From Armillaria gallica (Eukaryota; Basidiomycota; Agaricomycetes; Agaricales; Physalacriaceae), in the NCBI GenBank assembly GCA_037576215.1, contig JBANDB010000013.1, positions 124,001 through 188,000 on the forward strand: DNA of 64,000 nt. The letters are read 5' to 3'. The position numbers were made by a program, and so were the translations under genes. Every line of letters begins with the position of its first letter. Position 1 is the stretch's first letter. This document shows positions 58,480-64,000 of this stretch, in pieces. The notes under the pieces were generated by a model. That model was not told where the DNA came from. It made no database searches and saw only the letters and a program-made list of their open reading frames with translations.

Positions 58480-59162
58480 GCTGAAAGAGTTTTAACATAT
58501 GCGCGTAGATGTTTTGGTGACGCCTTACTAGTAATTGGAGGTGTGAGGATACGTGAACAGACTGCTCACAGTTAACACTCTAGAGACGGGCGTCGCACCT
58601 TTATTTCTTGAACCAAATCATGACCTTTCTCTACTTGCGTTTTCAGTAACCTGCGGGATACCTGAAGAGCGTCTGCGAGAGCATCTCGGGACTGAATTCG
58701 CGCTTTCTGAACGTGTCTGAAACATATATTCAGAAACAAGTAATCAAGAACAAGAAGCCGCTCCGATCCACGAATCATCCGGTCTACTTCTGCCTCACCA
58801 AGAATAATACCAACTTTGTTGAGGGTCATGCCCTCCGCACTCAGCGAGCGCGCTGCATACGCGACTTGTTCTCGGAATTTGTCCTGATCTGCATCGCCAA
58901 TGACTCCTCGTACGAGATCCTCACATAGCTCGGTAAGACGCTGATGGTTCGCACGAGCAAGTCGTGACTGTGGCCGCTGTGTGAGACGAGAATGGTGCCG
59001 AACAGACGCGCTCGAAGCAGGACGTGGAACGACGGTGCTTGAACTGGTTGGAAGTCGTGTCGATAGACTTGACGTCAGTCGGCTCAATGGCTGACGTCGG
59101 GATGCACTAGATGGAGGTCGTGGTGGACGATGAGAAGATTCCGCACTGGCCGACGGGTGCAT
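58480..59162 (-). pseudogene. 5' exons of GCP5-like gene, duplicate in unit 3
   Basis: Third copy of the first exons, start MHPSASAESSHRPPRPPSSA at 59162. The first exon remains open to EVDRMIRG and the KARIQSRDALADALQ exon is intact. It is cut at the unit 2/unit 3 junction, so no core domain is present. Confidence 0.82.
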
Positions 59163-59309
59163 TGTGGACCGTGGTCACTGTCGAGACCCTAAACTAAGAT
59201 CTAAGGAATTTCAAAATCTAATGATGCTTCGGGCGACGCCGCGGCGGTTACTTGACACAGTTCTCGCTATTGGAACATCATTATCATCGAACTGAAACAA
59301 TTCTTTAAG

Positions 59310-61060
59310 GGTTGGAGATTCCCCGGATTTATCGGCTAGCGCTCCAGGAACTGTCTCAAACCCGCGCATGAGAGCCATGCGAATTTCCAGCTCGACACGA
59401 GCGTCTTCTGCATAGTCGTTCAGCCGTTCCGTCGCCGTGTGAAGGACCTGGTTGGAGTTGGTCAACTGATGAGATCTTGAAGTGCGTGATGGCAATCGCG
59501 AAAGGCCCGTTGCAGATCATCGTAACGTCGGCTGACCTGCTCGAGCTGTGCAAGCAAAGTGGGCTCACTTTTGGTCGGAGACGGCACGGGATTCAGAGTG
59601 GAGGATGAAGATGAAGATTCGGAAGGGTTCATCGAAAATATATGTGGACTGCGACGCTAAACGAGGAGAAGGTTGAGAATGATTGTCATCTTCGATTGGT
59701 CCCGGGGTGATCCTGGTGCCGAAGGTACCTTCACCTCCTCTGGGTCTTCTCTTGTTTCCTCTGAAGCTGGAGGTGCAGGAATTTTTTTCTGATGAGTAGC
59801 AGCACGACCAGCTTCTCCAACTCGAGCATTCGAGCAGTTTGTAATCGTAACTCTTCAACCCAACTTTCCACAGCATTCTCAGCCACGACGATCTGGCCCA
59901 TAGTCTCAGAGGAACTATTGAGGTCGGCTGAAAACTCCTGGGCGTCACGAAGCATATTCTCCAGAAGTGTGTTCGCATTATCTCCTCGTCCGATACCTTC
60001 TTCAGCACGCCCACCGTCGAAGCCACTCATTGATGCTCTCTTCTCGAGCGACCAGGAGAATTCTTCTCTACGACGACCAAATGCCTCTCATATGACGTCT
60101 CCACCCGCTTCGTCCAGCACAAGCCTCAGTTTTTCATTATTCGCGCGGGACTGGTCGAGCTGAGAAGACAATGCGGATCTCTGTGTGGTTAGGTATTGAC
60201 CGCCGCGGCATGTCTTTCCTTCACGGATACAAGTGACGCCTGCAGACGGTTTGTGGCTGCTTGAGATAATTTCCTGTGACTGTTCAGAAGGTGTCTGAGA
60301 TCAAGTTAAGTGACGTACATCATACATATATCTTGACACCATTTTCGCAGCTGAATTATCTTCCAACTTCAGCTTCTCTCGCTCATTTCGCGAGTTCTAC
60401 CCTATCACTCTCCTTGATCCTTATCTCCGCCTCATACTTGGAATGCGCGACGGCAAGTTCACCTTCAAGTTGATGTACCTTGGCTTGCAGCTCCCCAGAC
60501 TCCAAAGAAAAGTCTTATGAATGCCAGACTTTGCGTCGGAAAGACTTGTACTTGGCGGTAAATGGGGCGGCATGGATGTCCTGCCATCGAGCGAGCGAAC
60601 GTAGTCAGCATACTTGCTCACGACCAGGTCGGGCATCTTGTTGTGTTCCTGAGCTGCTTCTTTAGGTCCCGTCCCCGAACCTTACTCCACCCTCCCTCGG
60701 ATTCTCGGGGCTAAAGCATACTCCCATTCTGCAGCATCTTTCGCTTTGGTAAGGGGAGGAATAAGACTGCGGGTTAGCTCAAAGTATACTGAGGTCCGAC
60801 TTGAGTAGAGCGTTTTCGCGTTCCAATTGTACGAGTCTTTCGTGCGAGTTGGAGGCATGTTGCTGCAATGTCACGGAGGCGCTATGAGCTTCATCCTTTG
60901 GGAAGATGCCTCAATAGGTAGTCAGCGTGCAAGCAAATAGAATACCTGAAAATCTGGATACAGCCGCTTTCAAACTGGCCAGTTCCAGGACAAAGGGTGC
61001 TCATCGTTGTGCGTAGCAAAGATCGGGCCGATAATATTCGGATATCCAAAACTTTACTCG
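59310..61060 (-). pseudogene. coiled-coil gene fragment, unit 3
   Basis: Blocks from the right: EGELAVAHSKYEAEIRIKES with a stop soon after, SVLSSQLDQSRANNEKLRLV, REEFSWSLEKRASMSGFDGG, NANTLLENMLRDAQEFSADL, ESWVEELRLQTARMLELEKL, and ERLNDYAEDARVELEIRMAL ending GALADKSGESPTLKE. The last block is fused to FDDNDVPIARTVSS from the GCP5 upstream region. The C-terminal block seen in unit 1 is missing. This copy has the cleanest coil sequence, so it may be closest to the original gene, but internal stops remain. Confidence 0.5.
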
Positions 61061-61430
61061 GCAGTCCTCGCATCGTGATAGTTTTCAAGGGCAGGTTTTG
61101 AACATGTTCCCGTTTAAAAGAAACCTATATATAAATTTCCGGGTCTGGTATATGTCTCGGCGATCTCTTTAGTAGCACCAACTTTTAGTACAACTTCCAC
61201 GTTGCATAATACCATACTTTAGCATGCAGAGAAACGACAACATCAAAAAAAAACTACTTACTGTATGTACTATGTAGGAATGATGGTAGCCGAACAGAAC
61301 ATCAGGTATCGAGCGAATCCAAAGAACAGCATGGAGATAGAAGGAGGAGACATATTATACGATGGCACCAAGCAAGTACAGTAGAACGAGAGCATCCGAC
61401 GAAATAAACAAATAATAAATGGGGTGACCC
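61061..61430. other. right boundary of the repeat array
   Basis: Single-copy sequence between the end of unit 3 and the stop of the next gene. It contains TATATATAAAT and an A-rich run (about 61245-61255). It is probably 3' UTR of the DUF2433/RRM gene. No gene was seen. Confidence 0.4.
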
Positions 61431-63555
61431 TTACTCCGCCTTCTCCTCCGGCTTCTTCTCACTGTCGCGTCTGGTCAGCCCGGCGGCAGCAAAGCCTCGA
61501 GCCGCGAAACCTCCACCTCTGCCACGTCCACCGCTCCCCCGTCCCCGATGAGATGCACTCTCACTTTGACGCGTCTCTTTGTCCGTCGCCTGCTTAACCT
61601 CAGGTATGGTATCCTTCAGTTTCTGTTGAGTTCACATCAGAATAGGTTGCTTCGCTCTTGCATGTCAAATCAGCTCACCTCCGCATGCTTCTCCAAGCCT
61701 GCCTTCATAGCATCCTCGTCCCCGAACTCAATATAGGCAATCTTTTGCATCCTGTTGTTGAACTTGCCCACTGGGAACGTTATGCGAGTGATCTAAAGAA
61801 GCAAGTCGTCAGCCCAAGGGGTAAAGATCAAGACTGTTGGACGTACGCCATCTTTAGCATCACCGAAAAAGTCTCGCACTTCGGCTTCACTAGCAGGTAC
61901 GGAAAAGCGCATGAATATTGTCCAGGGATTGCGCTGGGGTTTGTTTCGTTGTGGTGTACGAGCACCTGAGGACTCCGTCACCGGGGACTTGATGGCCTCG
62001 TCATTCGGTGCAGGTGTTGAAGGTTTTGGGGGAGCCGGAGAGGCTGTTTTCGCTGGAGGTGGTGCAGGGGACGCAGGAACAGGAGATGTAGCTGAAGACT
62101 TGTCTCTTTCCTTTTCCTTGTCCTTTCGTTCCCGTTTCTCCTTCTTCTTTTTGTCGGGTTTTGAGTCAGCCACTGGACTCGCCGCCGTTGACGTTGCCGG
62201 CTCGACCTCGCTTTTACCTTGAGACTGTGGCCGGGGCGGAGGTGGAGTGGATTTGTTCGCAGGTGGAACAGGGGTCGCTGCTTTTGTCGGCGGCTGGCTG
62301 CTGACAGGGTTGGGGTGAGGAAGAGAAGAAACAGCAGACGTAGGCGTAGGTGCAACGCGTCTATATGCGTAATTGAAGCCTGCAAAAGTTAGAAAGTAGC
62401 AAGGATGAAAAGTAAGAGGCCCTGACCTTGACTCTTCAACTCTGCACTGACCCGGCCATCCTTGATGTCCAAGATCAAGGCACCGTATGCGGCATCGCAC
62501 AAATTCCAATTCCAACAATTCTTCCAGGCGGCCTCCTCAGTGGCCTGGAGTGGGGGCGGGATCTTTTCCACGACGCTAAGGGCCTTATCCAGAAGAACAC
62601 GTTGGTTTTCATCTATGACTGCGTCAACCTGTGTCTTGACACTGTCCCAGACCTTGTCGAACTGCTCCTTGCCACTTATGAGCTTGCGCCGGAAAGCTTC
62701 AAAGTCTGACTGGATGCTGAACTCGTTGTAAGAAGTGGCGTAACGGAAGTGCAATCCGGCAGAGATGGTCAGATCTGCCCTGAGAACAAGTGCCAGCTGA
62801 GCAAGGATACCCTCACGCCCAGGACTCGCGTGAGAAACGAGCAGACGAGTCTCTGTCGGGTCAAAGACGCGCTGAGCTGTGTCAACAAGCTGTCCGATTT
62901 GCAAAGCTGTTGTCCACATTGTACCCTGCCCACCTGCAATAGTCGCATTTCCATCTCCGTTGTCAAACATCTTGTGCGGCACAAGAGCACCGCCAAGTGC
63001 AAGAAGACGTAGCTTGACGCCACCGACGTCGATGCAACGGGTGGTGGCCTCGTCAAGCACGTGTAAATTGGGGACGGAATAGGTGCCCAGACGTATCTTT
63101 TCGAGTACAAGCACGTCCTCACATGCGCCCCAGGTGGTATAAACTGGGACGGAGAGCTGTATTTGACCAGCAAGAAGAAGAGGGAATTCCGAGAGGAGTG
63201 ACGCGGTGACTGTCGAACGGAGAAGAGATGGCGGGTTGTTATTGTTGGTTAAGTGGCTACGCTGGGGACCGGGAATCAGAGGTGAGTAGGTAGTAAGGTG
63301 CCGCAATGTCCTGTCGTTGATCCTGTCGAGACTTGCGGCCTCGAAGAAACCAAAATCGCCGGTGTGGATAATGGCAATGGCCTGATTCTCACGAGCAAGA
63401 TCATTGAGGGCCGAAAGACGGCCCCGAATGTCTGCAATGCAGAGAATCCGACCATGGGCAGTGTCAAGGACGGTTGTCTGGGTGTCGACACGCGCCATCG
63501 CGGCGGTGGACGACGACAAGGGGTTCGAGCTCGTTGCGGGGCGCGGCGAAGTCAT
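61431..63555 (-). CDS. DUF2433/phosphoesterase-like protein with C-terminal RRM
   Basis: Start MTSPRPATSSNPLSSSTAAM at 63555 (a second ATG, MARVDTQTT, is at 63498). The N-terminal about 370 residues resemble a calcineurin-like phosphoesterase fold: ILCIADIRGRLSALNDLARE, IIHTGDFGFFEAASLDRIND, LLALGGALVPHK and LLVSHASPGREGILAQLALV. The usual D-x-H signature reads D-I-R, so catalysis is doubtful. A Pro/Ala/Lys linker follows, then an RRM (WTIFMRFSVPASEAEVRDFF, ITRITFPVGKFNNRMQKIAY, IEFGDEDAMKAGLEKHAE) and an RGG tail (GRGSGGRGRGGGFAARG). An RNA-associated role is inferred. Introns are near 62375-62425, 61795-61845 and 61625-61678. Confidence 0.8.
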
Positions 63556-64000
63556 GGCGGAAACTGAAAGGAAAAAATATCACAATTTTCCCACGCCCTT
63601 TGTCTCTTGTCTCTTCCTCGTCAGACCGTCAGAAATGACTTGAACAATAAAGATATTCCTATTAAACAATTGTCTCTGTCTAAGGCGCGACATGCCGGTC
63701 ATTCTCTGAAACCTCCCGTCAATCGCTTCGCTGCAAGTCCAGGAGCCTGTTGGATAGAAGTGGAACATATAGGAAAATGACGGGAGATTGATGCTATGAT
63801 GGGATGGAGTTGCCGGTTAGAATCTCAGCAGTCATTTACCCGGTGCGTAGACGTACAACTTCTTCTGGTATCACAATGTTGACGGAAGTTAAGCACGGGA
63901 CCATTCCTTGACATACAATATTCTGGACAAACTCGCAAGATGATCAAAGATATTGATACAGATATATACCCAGACAGGCGATAAAGTTAAAGGTGACTAG
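63556..64000. other. upstream region of the DUF2433/RRM gene
   Basis: Promoter and 5' UTR of the minus-strand gene plus unassigned sequence to the window end. No further gene was recognised. Confidence 0.4.

Larger units (their letters stand above)
58480..61060. repeat. composite tandem segmental repeat, unit 3 (2.6-kb remnant without HET module)
   Basis: Starts with the same CTGAAAGAGTTTTAAC junction and GCP5 5' fragment. Near 59310 (CAATTCTTTAAGGGTTGGAG) it jumps directly from the GCP5 upstream sequence to the coiled-coil gene. This skips what corresponds to 35484-39388 of unit 1 (BET fragment, HET gene, spacer). Similarity to unit 2 ends at about 61060. Confidence 0.85.

Noticed and set aside
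34671..61060. Array as a transposable element family
   Set aside because: No transposase, reverse transcriptase, integrase or consistent terminal repeats were found; junctions are simple head-to-tail joins of host gene pieces.
1..64000. Biosynthetic gene cluster around the CoA ligase and glycosyltransferase
   Set aside because: No polyketide, peptide or terpene synthase, P450 or pathway regulator lies nearby; neighbours are housekeeping genes and hydrophobins.

Overview
The window is nuclear DNA of a filamentous basidiomycete, most likely an agaricomycete. The genes are dense and broken by many 45-80 nt introns, almost all GT-AG. The set includes class I hydrophobins, a LIM-binding filamentation regulator, HET-domain genes and proline/glutamine-rich regulators typical of mushroom-forming fungi. 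No bacterial, organellar or viral signature was seen. Gene calls rest on translations and splice sites read by eye, so exon edges are approximate unless stated.

Left part (1-35.4 kb) is an ordinary gene-rich chromosome arm. In order it holds: a PNUTS-like PP1/transcription-termination regulator (5' end missing); a LIM-binding-domain regulator; U3 snoRNP protein IMP3; ICP55-type aminopeptidase P; a Golgi-type GT8 glycosyltransferase; a cluster of three class I hydrophobin loci, two intact and one decayed; a 4-coumarate-CoA-ligase-like enzyme; chaperonin subunit CCT3; a WW-like Q/P-rich protein; the repair helicase RAD16; a von Willebrand A protein; and a gamma-tubulin complex component (GCP5-like).

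Middle-right part (34.7-61.1 kb) is a tandem array of three composite segmental repeats: about 9.6 kb, 14.2 kb and a 2.6 kb remnant. The left breakpoint lies inside a GCP5 intron. Each full unit carries, in order: the 5' exons of GCP5 (-); a C-terminal fragment of a BET bromodomain protein (-); one complete HET-domain gene (+); fragments of a coiled-coil gene (-); an internal piece of GCP5 (-); an unrecognised small ORF (-); and the N-terminal part of a monocarboxylate-type MFS transporter (+). The MFS piece is cut exactly where the next unit begins. Unit 2 also holds a decayed PDR-type ABC transporter. Unit 3 lacks the HET module. The two HET genes are the only long open genes in the array, so it looks like a young duplicated allorecognition-type locus built from scrambled neighbours.

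Right flank (61.4-64 kb) returns to normal genes with a DUF2433/phosphoesterase-like protein that ends in an RRM.

Points of gene structure worth noting are two probable GC-AG introns (PNUTS-like gene, IMP3) and two inferred microexons, 7 nt in ICP55 and 12 nt in the WW-like gene. An ancestral intron in HET copy 1 has become an open in-frame segment.
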